From UBA287 sp034190325 (GTDB taxonomy: Archaea; Thermoplasmatota; UBA186; UBA287): a stretch of 37,145 nt of DNA. The notes under the pieces are model-generated. The model was given only the letters and a program-made list of their open reading frames with translations. It was not told the DNA's origin and did no database searches. Where the stretch lies: positions 1-37,145 of the forward strand of contig JAXHST010000082.1 in the NCBI GenBank assembly GCA_034190325.1, given 5' to 3'. Below are positions 14,930 to 22,962 of this stretch, in pieces; position 1 is the first letter of the stretch, and each line of letters starts with the position of its first letter. A program made the translations under genes and the position numbers.

Positions 14930-15073
14930 CTCTCATTTAGGGTTTTATCTCTATTTATTTTTTAAGAAATCGCCAGCTTATGTAACAGAAGGATATCAAT
15001 ATCGGAGCGCCCTGCTGGATAGTTTGAGCGCTCCCAAAATAGAGTATGTTTATAAAGAATTTACTAAAATAAG

Positions 15074-15145
15074 TGCCGGGGGCCGGAGTTGAACCGGCAC
15101 AAAATCGCTCTGCAGGCGATCACATTACCGCTCTGTCACCCCGGC
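15074..15145 (-). tRNA. tRNA-Cys (anticodon GCA)
   Basis: The acceptor is GCCGGGG paired with CCCCGGC, discriminator A. The anticodon stem is ATCGC/GCGAT around CTGCAGA, and the T arm is GCCGG-TTCAACT-CCGGC. No intron. The A at position 73 differs from the U73 usual for tRNA-Cys and is worth checking as an identity element. Confidence 0.92.
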
Positions 15146-15460
15146 TTTTTCTGCTTTATCTCTTTATGTGCATAAATAGTTAACTCAAACCACTCTGGAA
15201 GCTTAGACACTGATCTATCCGTAGCACCCTGTCTATCTTATCTTTTGGTATTTTCTTTTTATTGGTAAACAATATTAAAATATGAAATAAATGAATCGAA
15301 AACAAAGACCTATTTTGGGGGATGATGCAAGGTTTAGGGGGTAAGATGAAGATAGATCATTTCTGCAAATAACAAACCTTTACCAGAGGATCAACGCACC
15401 AATTTGTCTGAACCGCCACAGCGCTCCAAAGATATAATTATAGAAAGAGTTATTACTGGC
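15146..15460. other. Intergenic region without a recognised gene
   Basis: About 315 nt between tRNA-Cys and the DUF368 gene, A/T-rich. A short in-frame extension of the DUF368 ORF (TTG at 15404) overlaps its right end. AAATATGAAATAAATG-like tracts at about 15277-15295 could be promoter sequence for tRNA-Cys or for the downstream gene. I see no RNA gene or repeat. Confidence 0.5.
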
Positions 15461-16318
15461 ATGCTGAATTTCCTTAAGGGCATGCTGATAGGCTGTGCCA
15501 ATGTGGTCCCCGGGGTCTCTGGTGGAACCATAGCTCTGCTTGTAGGAATCTATGAGCGTATGGTTAGCTCTATAAGCGCTCTCACTCAAAGGGGAGAGAG
15601 AAAATTGCCACATCTCTTCTTCCTTGTGACGGTACTGCTTGGCATGTTTGCTGGAGTGTTGATCTTTGCCCGCCTTTTTACATTTCTTCTATCGGAAGTG
15701 CCTTTTCATACCTATCTTTTTCTGATGGGGCTCATAGCCGGCTCTGTCCCCCTCATAGCGCGTGAGCAGGAAGACATGGAGTTAAAGTTGGATAGAGTTA
15801 TCCTTCTGCTGATCGGCTTTGTGGCAGTTGCACTGTTATCCATTATTGGATCCAGGATGAGTGATGGGATTGAGGTGGTGGACAGCTCAAACATCCTTGG
15901 TATTGTGGAGATCACTACCATCGAGCCTGCATATGCGCTCTGGCTTTTCCTGTGCGGATTTCTTGCCATAGGCGCTATGATGATCCCAGGGTTCTCTGGT
16001 TCAGCTCTCCTTGTGGCCCTTGGTGAGTATTCTGCTCTTCTCTATTTCCTGAATGAGCTTATGGTTGTACCCTTGATATTCTTCAGCCTTGGAGCCGTGC
16101 TGGGCGTATTCCTTTTTGCCCGTATTATAGATCACTTCCTTAAAACCCAGCCACAGAGAACCTATTATTTGATACTGGGGCTGGTGGCGGGCTCTATCCT
16201 GGAGGTCTTACTTGAGGCCTCTACCTTCCCCATAAACGCCGCATCTATAGTAGTTGGAGGGATAGTAGCTATTGCAGGGGCATTATCTGCCTATGGACTT
16301 GGCAAGCTTAGAAGTTAG
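15461..16318 (+). CDS. DUF368 polytopic membrane protein (candidate polyprenyl-phosphate translocase)
   Basis: About 285 aa with roughly eight hydrophobic segments. The hallmark NVVPGVSGGTIALLVGIYER lies at the N-terminus, and the second half carries the related MMIPGFSGSALLVALGEY, the pseudo-repeat typical of DUF368. Bacterial members were linked to recycling of undecaprenyl phosphate across the membrane; in an archaeon the substrate would be dolichyl-type phosphate used in glycosylation (inference). I chose the ATG at 15461, preceded by a TATA-like GATATAATTATAG at 15431-15443; a TTG at 15404 is possible. The gene overlaps convergent rpl10e by 4 nt. Confidence 0.82.
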   Translation: MLNFLKGMLIGCANVVPGVSGGTIALLVGIYERMVSSISALTQRGERKLPHLFFLVTVLLGMFAGVLIFARLFTFLLSEVPFHTYLFLMGLIAGSVPLIAREQEDMELKLDRVILLLIGFVAVALLSIIGSRMSDGIEVVDSSNILGIVEITTIEPAYALWLFLCGFLAIGAMMIPGFSGSALLVALGEYSALLYFLNELMVVPLIFFSLGAVLGVFLFARIIDHFLKTQPQRTYYLILGLVAGSILEVLLEASTFPINAASIVVGGIVAIAGALSAYGLGKLRS

Positions 16319-16812
16319 CCCTCAACGGTTATTCTACACTTCATTGGCAGTTTGATCTTTGCCCTTCGAAAAGCCTCTTTTGCTGCATCAATCTTTTCTT
16401 CATCAACCCAGGCTTCTATCACTATCTGGTTCGGGTAAACCCTGGCTGCTGTGCCTACAGGTATACCAAATGCGTGCCTCATGCCCTGAGAGACCCTATC
16501 AGCTCCTGCACCAACAGCCTGCCTGTGTTCTCTGAGCACATGATGAGGGTATGGACGAATACGCATGTAGTAATTTTGAGATCCACACGCCTCAGCCAGA
16601 TATTTATTTACAGTAACTCTTGTGCTCTCAAGAGCACTGTGGGTTATCTGCACTTCTTCTTCTGCAACAAGAAAAACTTTGTGAGAGCGCTCTTTTTTAA
16701 GGCCATGCTCAAATATGGTTATCTTAGGTTGAGGTACGCCTCCCATGAACTTCCTGCGGGTATTGGCTGGTCCTGTTATGCTACGATACATCCTTGCAGG
16801 TTTTCTTACCAT
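16315..16812 (-). CDS. rpl10e: Ribosomal protein L10e (uL16)
   Basis: A complete 165-aa large-subunit protein of the archaeal/eukaryotic L10e family. The start RKPARMYRSITGP and the loop region YYMRIRPYPHHVLREH are diagnostic, followed by GAGADRVSQGMRHAFG. It shapes the A/P-site side of the 50S subunit. It lies 21 nt downstream of the phosphopantetheine adenylyltransferase stop and shares that strand. Confidence 0.95.
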   Translation of the reverse strand: MVRKPARMYRSITGPANTRRKFMGGVPQPKITIFEHGLKKERSHKVFLVAEEEVQITHSALESTRVTVNKYLAEACGSQNYYMRIRPYPHHVLREHRQAVGAGADRVSQGMRHAFGIPVGTAARVYPNQIVIEAWVDEEKIDAAKEAFRRAKIKLPMKCRITVEG

Positions 16813-16833
16813 AAGGGCTCAATGCATTTTTGG

Positions 16834-17559
16834 TTAAATAGCTTTTCTACTCCTATTTTTCTCAATCTCGCATCCGATCAATATGGATAGAAAGAGCTTT
16901 TTATCCTCTTTTTTTCCTTTTTCGTGGTATAACGAAGCTTTTCTTTTTCTTCCATATCTGTCTGAAAGTATTATGGTCTCTTTCTCCCATCCATTTACAT
17001 TCTCTACCTTTCTATCTACGCATAGATCCCACCCCTTTTCCTTCACTTCACACTCCAACCCAAAAAGCTCAAAGAGGTTAAGGAGCTCTTCATCGCACAC
17101 CTTTACAGGAAGTTTCTTCAATCTCCTTCCATGGGCATCTATTTCCAAAGCCCTTATCCTGCATGAAGATATAGGCATAAAGTCATCCGCCAAAACCCAT
17201 GGCACCTTTATGATCTTCAGCTCTTTTCTACCATCCCTCCTGCGTATCTCGTTCATATCTCTAGCAACCCTGTAAGTTTCGGGGGAAACAATGATATAAT
17301 CAAAATCCTCATAGAGCGCAGGACCATATCGGTCATTTAATTCTGCTATTCTAAAAGGTTTTCCGTATCTTTTAAGGATCTCTGATACTCCTTTTGCCCT
17401 GCGCGCAAAGGAGCTTGCACCCGGCTTCCAGTGCGTCGCGAGTTCATCCGATGTTATGCCCACAACAACGAAGTCGCCAAGCTCAAAAGCTTTTCTGAAT
17501 AAAGCAAGGTGGCCATCGTGCACAGGATCAAAGGTTCCACCGAGGCACACCTTAATCAT
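16834..17559 (-). CDS. coaD: Archaeal phosphopantetheine adenylyltransferase with a C-terminal extension
   Basis: Residues 1 to about 150 form the nucleotidyltransferase domain of coenzyme A synthesis: GTFDPVHDGHLALF (8-21) is the T/HxGH motif, VVGITSDELA follows, and MPISSCRIRA holds the C-terminal SSxxIR-type motif. Archaeal CoaD proteins are usually about 150-160 aa. Here about 85 more residues follow, rich in charged residues, beginning with KKLPVKVCDEELLNLFELFG. I do not recognise that extension. The start ATG overlaps the stop of the zinc-ribbon gene, so the two are translationally coupled. Confidence 0.87.
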   Translation of the reverse strand: MIKVCLGGTFDPVHDGHLALFRKAFELGDFVVVGITSDELATHWKPGASSFARRAKGVSEILKRYGKPFRIAELNDRYGPALYEDFDYIIVSPETYRVARDMNEIRRRDGRKELKIIKVPWVLADDFMPISSCRIRALEIDAHGRRLKKLPVKVCDEELLNLFELFGLECEVKEKGWDLCVDRKVENVNGWEKETIILSDRYGRKRKASLYHEKGKKEDKKLFLSILIGCEIEKNRSRKAI

Positions 17560-17693
17560 AGCTCAAACTCGCGTTTGCATTTCGGGCATATTGTCATGTT
17601 GCAGCTCATATACGAACAACCTTTACAGGCAAAAGCCCTTGCATAGCTCTTGTCGAAGGTAAAACCACATGCAGGACATTTAACTAGAGGCAT
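17556..17693 (-). CDS. 45-aa zinc-ribbon miniprotein
   Basis: A short gene with cysteines in the order CPAC, CKGC, C, CPKC (MPLVKCPACGFTFD ... TICPKCKREFEL), enough for one or two zinc sites. A TATA-like CTATTTAAGAA about 30 nt upstream and the four-base overlap with coaD (its TGA shares bases with the coaD ATG) support it as a real gene. Small zinc-ribbon proteins of this kind are common in archaea; the function is unknown. Confidence 0.72.
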   Translation of the reverse strand: MPLVKCPACGFTFDKSYARAFACKGCSYMSCNMTICPKCKREFEL

Positions 17694-17757
17694 AAAATTG
17701 AATGGCAATATTTTCTTAAATAGTTTTTAGTGCTTTGTTGGAATCCTTTATGTTTTC

Positions 17758-17830
17758 TTACGCTTGCGTAACGCAGCACAAGCAGTACGAGCTTTGTGCT
17801 CTTTGTCTGTCTTCTGGCTAAGTTGGCCAG
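17758..17830 (+). other. Three consecutive hairpins in an intergenic region
   Basis: TTACGC-TT-GCGTAA (17758-17771) is a perfect palindrome. GCACAAGC (17776-17783) pairs with GCTTTGTGC (17791-17799) with one bulge. CTGGC (17814-17818) pairs with GCCAG (17826-17830). No reading frame explains them. They lie between divergently transcribed genes (the zinc ribbon, minus; the FMN reductase, plus), so they could be a small structured RNA, a long leader or a palindromic repeat. The strand is not determined. Confidence 0.35.
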
Positions 17831-17914
17831 CTTCTTTTCCTGCCTTCATCGCCAGAGATCCACACCCCGATAAAAGCGGGAAAAAGTATAAGAAGCTTTA
17901 TTCGTATTGTTCTT

Positions 17915-18421
17915 ATGTATTTCCCTATAATTTTAGGCACGGCTAGAGAGGGTAGACAGAGCGAAAAGGTAGCTCGTTTCATGCTTGAAGAGCTCAAAAA
18001 AGAAGGCATTGAAAGCAGCATAATAGATGTGAGAGACTACAGGATAGAAGCCACAGACAACACAAAAAAAGGGAGTGAGGCAAAGAGGTTAGCAGAGATC
18101 ATAGGAAAAGCGGATGGAATTGTTATAGTCAGCCCCGAATATAATCATGGATATCCTGGAGAGCTGAAAATGATGCTGGATCTTCTGTACGAAGAGTATA
18201 GAGGTAAGCCCGTTCTTATATGCGGGGTTTCCGCAGGCATATTTGGTGGAGCAAGGATGGTTGAGCAGCTACGTCTTGTATGTCTTGGTTTAGGAATGGT
18301 GCCTGTGAGCAGCGCTCTTTATTTCAGGAATGCTGAGGAGTTTAATGAGAGCGAAGGAAACGAAGGTTATAGGAGATCAGTAAAAAGAGCGGTGGAAGAG
18401 CTCAAGCGCCATAATCGGTGA
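17915..18421 (+). CDS. NADPH-dependent FMN reductase-like flavoprotein
   Basis: A 168-aa flavodoxin-fold protein. GTAREGRQSEKVA near the N-terminus is the FMN phosphate loop and SPEYNHGYPGELKMMLD at about residues 73-89 is the classical second flavin motif. Such proteins reduce free flavin, quinones or azo compounds. A TATA-like tract lies about 25-30 nt upstream (AAGTATAAGAAG near 17885). The 3' end overlaps the convergent nre gene by 20 nt. Confidence 0.87.
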   Translation: MYFPIILGTAREGRQSEKVARFMLEELKKEGIESSIIDVRDYRIEATDNTKKGSEAKRLAEIIGKADGIVIVSPEYNHGYPGELKMMLDLLYEEYRGKPVLICGVSAGIFGGARMVEQLRLVCLGLGMVPVSSALYFRNAEEFNESEGNEGYRRSVKRAVEELKRHNR

Positions 18422-19625
18422 GTCTCTTTTGCGTCAAAAAGCTCTTCAGGACAGCACTTTTTTCTACATACCCCTTCAGTGGTAGAGCGAGATCCAAAGC
18501 CTCTAAAGCTTTGCTGAGGTCATCAAAACTTTTGCCATTTTTAAAAGCCTCTCTGCACAGCTCTCTGAAGCGCCATACACCCAGAGGTATCCAATCTGGA
18601 TAGACCTCCAGAATAACCAGCGCACCTGCCTGTCTTCTTATATGGATCAGATATTCCAGCACGGGCAGCCTTGAAGCATAGTATGCCCCCTCTAACTCCT
18701 TTGCATATCCTTTTTTACCCAGGGCTAGCTCATAATCCACGCCAAAAGAGTTTGATGCCACCCATACTTCCTGCGCTTCGAAGAACCAGGAGGAGGGGAA
18801 CAGAATGATGTGAACGCTGTTAGCTAGAGCACTGAAATTGAACACTTCATAATGGTCCAGCTCCCTGTAATCCAGGATCTCTCTGCGTAAAGCTTTCGCT
18901 ATTATATCATCGGTTGCGGTTATGCTCCACTCAGTAGGCACAAACCTCCTTCTCTTTCCTGTACCCAGGAGGCCTGAAGACAGGATCCTGGTTATTCTGC
19001 TCTGGGGGATTTTTGATGAATAGAGTGTTATTATGCCCTCACCAGCCTTCATATCCGTGTCATAGACAACCTTATCGACGACCCTCTCAGCCTTGGGGTT
19101 CTCTGCTACCTTTATCCTCTTCAGCAAAGCAGATGGCCCAGAGGGGGGCGCTCTGGTTGAAAAGGTTATAGAGAGGTTAGGCTTTTTTTCAAACATTGCC
19201 TCCACATCTGTGGGCGCAGAGGCCATGACAAGCTCCTGCATCTGCGCAGTTGTTCGATCAGGGTTTAAAGCAGATGTGGCGCTTACTCTGCTCTTTCCCC
19301 TTATCAGCGAAGCTCTATACCCTATGATCTCCTGCAGACTTCTGTTGACCCACAGCTCAGGCATATCCATGATCTCCGTACCCTCTGTTAAAGGAGGTAC
19401 AAGTGGGCCTACTGTTATTTTAGGATAGCCCGCAGAGCCCACAAATATGGCGGGCGGCGAAGCCCCAAATACGGTATCTTTTATATTTTTAGAGAGGATG
19501 GTTTCAGCTCTCACAAGTATAGGGCAGAAGCTCTTTCCGCACAGCTTTTTATAACCCTTACATAAAGAGCATAGATTTCTTTTTTTCTCACTGTACGAGA
19601 CGGAGTAGAGTTTTTCCTGCACCAC
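18402..19625 (-). CDS. nreA: Nre-family archaeal DNA repair protein with PIP box
   Basis: An archaea-specific repair family. The N-terminus has a cysteine cluster (CSLCKGYKKLCGKSFCP) that fits a zinc site, followed by GASPPAIFVGSAGYPKITVGP, a family hallmark. The C-terminus ends QKRLTDYGA, a match to the PCNA-interacting peptide Q-x-x-L-x-x-Y/F that Nre proteins use to bind the sliding clamp. I prefer the GTG at 19625 (VVQEKLYS) because a TATA element (TTAAATATAAC) sits about 25 nt upstream; the longer ATG start at 19664 would include that promoter. Confidence 0.85.
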   Translation of the reverse strand: MVQEKLYSVSYSEKKRNLCSLCKGYKKLCGKSFCPILVRAETILSKNIKDTVFGASPPAIFVGSAGYPKITVGPLVPPLTEGTEIMDMPELWVNRSLQEIIGYRASLIRGKSRVSATSALNPDRTTAQMQELVMASAPTDVEAMFEKKPNLSITFSTRAPPSGPSALLKRIKVAENPKAERVVDKVVYDTDMKAGEGIITLYSSKIPQSRITRILSSGLLGTGKRRRFVPTEWSITATDDIIAKALRREILDYRELDHYEVFNFSALANSVHIILFPSSWFFEAQEVWVASNSFGVDYELALGKKGYAKELEGAYYASRLPVLEYLIHIRRQAGALVILEVYPDWIPLGVWRFRELCREAFKNGKSFDDLSKALEALDLALPLKGYVEKSAVLKSFLTQKRLTDYGA

Positions 19626-19819
19626 ATAGAAAATAGGAAGAGTTATATTTAATCCTTCCTTCAACTAGCCTTTACAGAATAATGCACAGATTATAATCTA
19701 GGCTTATTTTCACACTCTGTGAAAAGGGGCCGTAAAATCTTTAATATTTAGATCTCTCTTAATCACATTATAGATCCTGTTACAGGTATAATATAATCCA
19801 GAGTAATCCAGATTACAGA

Positions 19820-19891
19820 AGCCGCTGGGGGGAATTGAACCCCCGACCTACGCCTTACCAAGGCGTCGCCCCACCACTGAGCTACAGCGGC
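19820..19891 (-). tRNA. tRNA-Thr (anticodon GGT)
   Basis: The acceptor is GCCGCTG paired with CAGCGGC, discriminator U as usual for archaeal tRNA-Thr. The anticodon stem is ACGCC/GGCGT around TTGGTAA, and the T arm is CGGGG-GTTCAATTC-CCCCG-like. No intron. A second tRNA-Thr (CGT) lies at 24139-24210. Confidence 0.94.
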
Positions 19892-19962
19892 ATAGAAATG
19901 AAAAGGTTTACTCAAATAAAAACTTAAGGGGAAAAAATTAAAGACAGAATTCCCTTACCATT

Positions 19963-21327
19963 ATGGACCTCACATCTCTTTTCATAAAGCATGGCATATT
20001 GCCCCAGGATGAGGTTCTGAAGTATCTTGAGAATAAGCCTTACAGCTTTGTAGAGGATCTGCTCAAAAACGCAAATGTTCTGTTTTTGACTATAAATGAC
20101 ATTAAGAGATACGAGGAAGCCGTTGCAAAAAAAAGGCTTGAGATAGACTGGAAGAGCAGAATAGAGGTGTTAAAGGATATCACAGGCAAAAGCACAACGA
20201 AAGGAGAAGCTAATGACTTCGTGAAATATTTCAATAGCAGGTTCAAGCTTTTGAAGAAAATATTGAAAAGAAGAAGCGAGCTGATAGGAAGCGTCAATAT
20301 AGAAGACGCTTTAAAAGGGAGCGAGAGAGATGTTAAGGTCATAGGAATGGTGAGAGACCTTAGAAATGTAAATGGAGGTAAAATCCTTGAGATAGAGGAT
20401 GAGACCTCAACCATGACAGTTTTTACCTCCGATAGAAAAACAATAAACCACATAACCCGCGACTCTGTGGTGGGGGTTATCGCAGAGAGGAGTAGATCCA
20501 GTTTTTACGCTAAGGATCTGCTGGTACCGGATGTGATGATAGACAGAAGCGCTTCAAGGAGCACAGATAGCGCAACCATTGCAATAACTTCCGACGTCCA
20601 CATAGGAAGTAAAACATTCATAAGAGAAAAATGGGGCTCGTTTATGGACTGGTTGGGTACACAGGATACCATAAGGTATGTTCTCTTCTGCGGAGATAAT
20701 GTTGATGGAGTTGGGATATACCCGGGGCAGGAAAAAGATTTAGAGGTAACAAATGTTTATGAGCAGTATGAACTTTTTGCTGCTGAGCTCGATAAAATAG
20801 ATGATAAAAGCAAGGAGATAATAGTGCTCCCCGGCAACCATGATTCTGTCAGACCAGCTGAGCCCCAACCAGCGCTACCAAAAGAGATAAGAGACCTTTT
20901 TTCAAACAATGTGCTCTGCGTGGGCAGCCCGTGTTTTATGCGAATATCTGATGTTCCAATACTTGCATATCATGGAAGATCCATGGATGATTTCATATAT
21001 GCAAACTCTGAGTTTACACACAATAAACCTGTAGACATGATGGTTGAAATGCTTAAGCTAAGACATCTTGTTCCCATATATGGAAGTAAAGTGCCTATAG
21101 CCCCAGAGAGCACAGATTATCTGGCGATGGACGAGGTTCCGGATATCTTCGTCACAGGCCATGTGCACTCATTCGGTGTAGGCAGGTATAGGAGCATAAC
21201 GCTGATAAATGGCTCTACGTGGCAGGCGCAGACGGATTATCAGAGAATGCTGGGGTTCGAGCCGAATCCTGGCAATGTTGCGCTTGTTGACCTGAAGAGC
21301 GGGGATATAGGAACAAAGTCTTTCTGA
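19963..21327 (+). CDS. polB: DNA polymerase D small subunit (DP1)
   Basis: The 454-aa exonuclease subunit of the archaeal replicative polymerase D. An N-terminal helical region (about 1-115) and an OB-fold (about 120-195) precede a calcineurin-like phosphoesterase domain with ITSDVHIGSKTF, FCGDNVDG, LPGNHDSVRPAEPQP, YHGRSMDD and VTGHVHSFG, the complete set of metal-binding motifs, so 3'-5' exonuclease activity is expected. DP1 is usually about 450-650 aa; this is a short form. The large subunit DP2 is not in the window. The 294 nt downstream hold no recognised gene. Confidence 0.93.
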   Translation: MDLTSLFIKHGILPQDEVLKYLENKPYSFVEDLLKNANVLFLTINDIKRYEEAVAKKRLEIDWKSRIEVLKDITGKSTTKGEANDFVKYFNSRFKLLKKILKRRSELIGSVNIEDALKGSERDVKVIGMVRDLRNVNGGKILEIEDETSTMTVFTSDRKTINHITRDSVVGVIAERSRSSFYAKDLLVPDVMIDRSASRSTDSATIAITSDVHIGSKTFIREKWGSFMDWLGTQDTIRYVLFCGDNVDGVGIYPGQEKDLEVTNVYEQYELFAAELDKIDDKSKEIIVLPGNHDSVRPAEPQPALPKEIRDLFSNNVLCVGSPCFMRISDVPILAYHGRSMDDFIYANSEFTHNKPVDMMVEMLKLRHLVPIYGSKVPIAPESTDYLAMDEVPDIFVTGHVHSFGVGRYRSITLINGSTWQAQTDYQRMLGFEPNPGNVALVDLKSGDIGTKSF

Positions 21328-21621
21328 AGCTGTGATGCTTGGAGAGATAAATAAGAAATAAGTACTGATGGTAAAGATGTAGAGAGCTCTGCTGTGGAGA
21401 GCTGGAGAAGAGATAAGAGCAACATGAGGTGCAGTAAGCAGCAGTCCTCAATGATGGAATAGATCAGCTTCCCTCCAATTAACGTTTAGCGATCGTTTCC
21501 ATTCTCACCTCTTTCACTTCTTGACGCAGGTTAATGTGTAATACCCACTATTTAAATCGAGATCAGGCTAGGAGGGCGAGAAAATAGCAGGTTATAAATA
21601 TAGGAATGACATACTACTATC

Positions 21622-22065
21622 ATGAACAAGCACATTGTGTTTTTGTTAGCAATATCAGGGATATCGCTTGCAGCAGCGGCGCTGGCGCAGCCAATGGGGT
21701 GGAGTGATCCCCAGAGCCAATATAACAGGACATATAACCCGTACACGGTCGAGACCCTGAGGGGCGAAATAACAGGGATAGATACCTTTGTTCCAGCAGA
21801 TGGCTGGAGTGCAGGTGTGCACATAGTTCTCAAAACAGCAGAGGAGAGCATTGAAGTGCACCTGGGACCGGAGTGGTATGTAGATAACCAGAACTTTGAT
21901 CTGTCAGTAGGGGATATAATTGAGGTCACAGGTTCTAGAGTAGTGTATGAGGGAAGCGAGGTGATAATCGCGCAGCAGATAAGAGAGGGAGATGATGCGC
22001 TGATACTAAGGTATACAAATGGATTTCCATACTGGAGTGGATGGAGAAGATCTGCAAGAAGGTGA
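21622..22065 (+). CDS. Secreted OB-fold-like protein of unknown function
   Basis: A 147-aa protein with a clear signal peptide (KHIVFLLAISGISLAAAALA, residues about 3-22). The mature part has ETLRGEITGIDTF, VHLGPEWYVDNQ, VGDIIEVTGSRV and a C-terminal NGFPYWSGWRR. This beta-rich layout, with a motif order resembling exported OB-fold proteins loosely related to MamS, recurs in bacterial and archaeal secreted proteins. No enzymatic residues are apparent. A TATA-like GTTATAAATATAG (21591-21603) lies 20-30 nt upstream of the ATG. Exported ligand or nucleic-acid binding is only a guess. Confidence 0.65.
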   Translation: MNKHIVFLLAISGISLAAAALAQPMGWSDPQSQYNRTYNPYTVETLRGEITGIDTFVPADGWSAGVHIVLKTAEESIEVHLGPEWYVDNQNFDLSVGDIIEVTGSRVVYEGSEVIIAQQIREGDDALILRYTNGFPYWSGWRRSARR

Positions 22066-22394
22066 GGATTCCAGGGCTCTGTATGCACTATTAGATTATT
22101 TCACTTAGAATGATCTTAACAGCCATGCCACATCTGAGATGCTCACGTTATGGGATAACACAATAAAACTCTGCGACTCTGTTATAAAGAACAGAGATAC
22201 CAAGAAGTGATACATAGAAGCGCGCTAAGCGTATTTGTTGTTTCCATCTGGGTGCAAAGCTCCTGCATACCAGTCTGTTGCTGGGCGACCGGCGCACCTT
22301 TTAAATCTAGATCTATCCCCTTTTGGCTTTCTTTATGATATGCACAACCATTTCTGAAAAACATTCATATAAGATAATGCTAATCAACAATAGT
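22066..22394. other. Intergenic region without a recognised gene
   Basis: About 330 nt. An imperfect GTTATAAAGAACAGAGATAC-like tract near 22180 and a CTTTTAAATCTAG tract near 22300 look like promoter elements. No tRNA, palindrome cluster or convincing reading frame was found on either strand. Confidence 0.5.
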
Positions 22395-22712
22395 ATGAGG
22401 GGATGCAAAAGGATCTTTCTTGTTTCCATGTTCTTCTATGGAAAGGGAGGATCTATAATATATGATTATGCCTATGATGTCTCCAAGTTGATAGGCCCTG
22501 TTGCCTTCACGCTATTAGAACAGGGGATCGATGCATACAATTCCAAATTTTCAAAAAATGTGGAAATCGATAAAGAAACGCTCATAAATTCAGATGAGGA
22601 GAAAAATATCCTCTTTTTTCTTGCAAACTATTATTCTCAATATATGGGTCCTGTAGCTAAAAGGCTAGCCCACCTGAGGATTGAGGACAGAAGATCTAGG
22701 AAAAATAATTAA
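22395..22712 (+). CDS. Hypothetical protein
   Basis: An ORF of about 105 codons from this ATG, without a family I recognise. The middle is well-structured in appearance (DYAYDVSKLIGPVAFTLLEQ, then charged and aromatic residues) and the end is basic (AHLRIEDRRSRKNN). Possible starts are ATG codons at 22323, 22395 and 22428; none has a clear ribosome-binding site. It has no same-strand neighbour within 300 nt. It could be an orphan gene or a chance ORF. Confidence 0.35.
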   Translation: MRGCKRIFLVSMFFYGKGGSIIYDYAYDVSKLIGPVAFTLLEQGIDAYNSKFSKNVEIDKETLINSDEEKNILFFLANYYSQYMGPVAKRLAHLRIEDRRSRKNN

Positions 22713-22883
22713 AACCTCAGCGTCATTCTTATTTTTTGTGCGACAGCAGATCAGACTTTAATTAAATATGTGTGACGCCATTTGCGGATTGCTTTGAGCG
22801 TTACACGCGGGTTTTAACTTTATTTTTTCATCTTTTTTTCTTGCTCAAGATTTCCTCTTTCCGCTGAGCGCTTTCGCAACAAA

Positions 22884-22928
22884 CTGATTTCGCTTTGCGA
22901 AATCTTAGATTTGCCTTCGGCAAATCAG
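22884..22928. repeat. Palindromic twin-hairpin element
   Basis: Two perfect 8-bp hairpins stand in tandem: GATTTCGC-TTT-GCGAAATC (22886-22904) and GATTTGCC-TTC-GGCAAATC (22908-22926). The outer arms CTGATTT (22884-22890) and AAATCAG (22922-22928) are also complementary, so the 45 nt can fold either as two hairpins or as a cruciform. The left flank continues with short stems (CGC-TGA-GCG at 22862-22870). It begins about 35 nt past the 3' end of tRNA-Leu, on the tRNA's downstream side. It may be a repeat family member, an integration scar or a terminator-like structure. Confidence 0.6.
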
Positions 22929-22962
22929 TCCGCAAAGAAAGGGCTCTCTCTTGATAAAATAG

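Noticed and set aside
21333..21400. GTGATGC ... CTGATGG motif set after PolD, another C/D sRNA candidate
   Set aside because: The C box is imperfect and no convincing D box follows at the normal distance.
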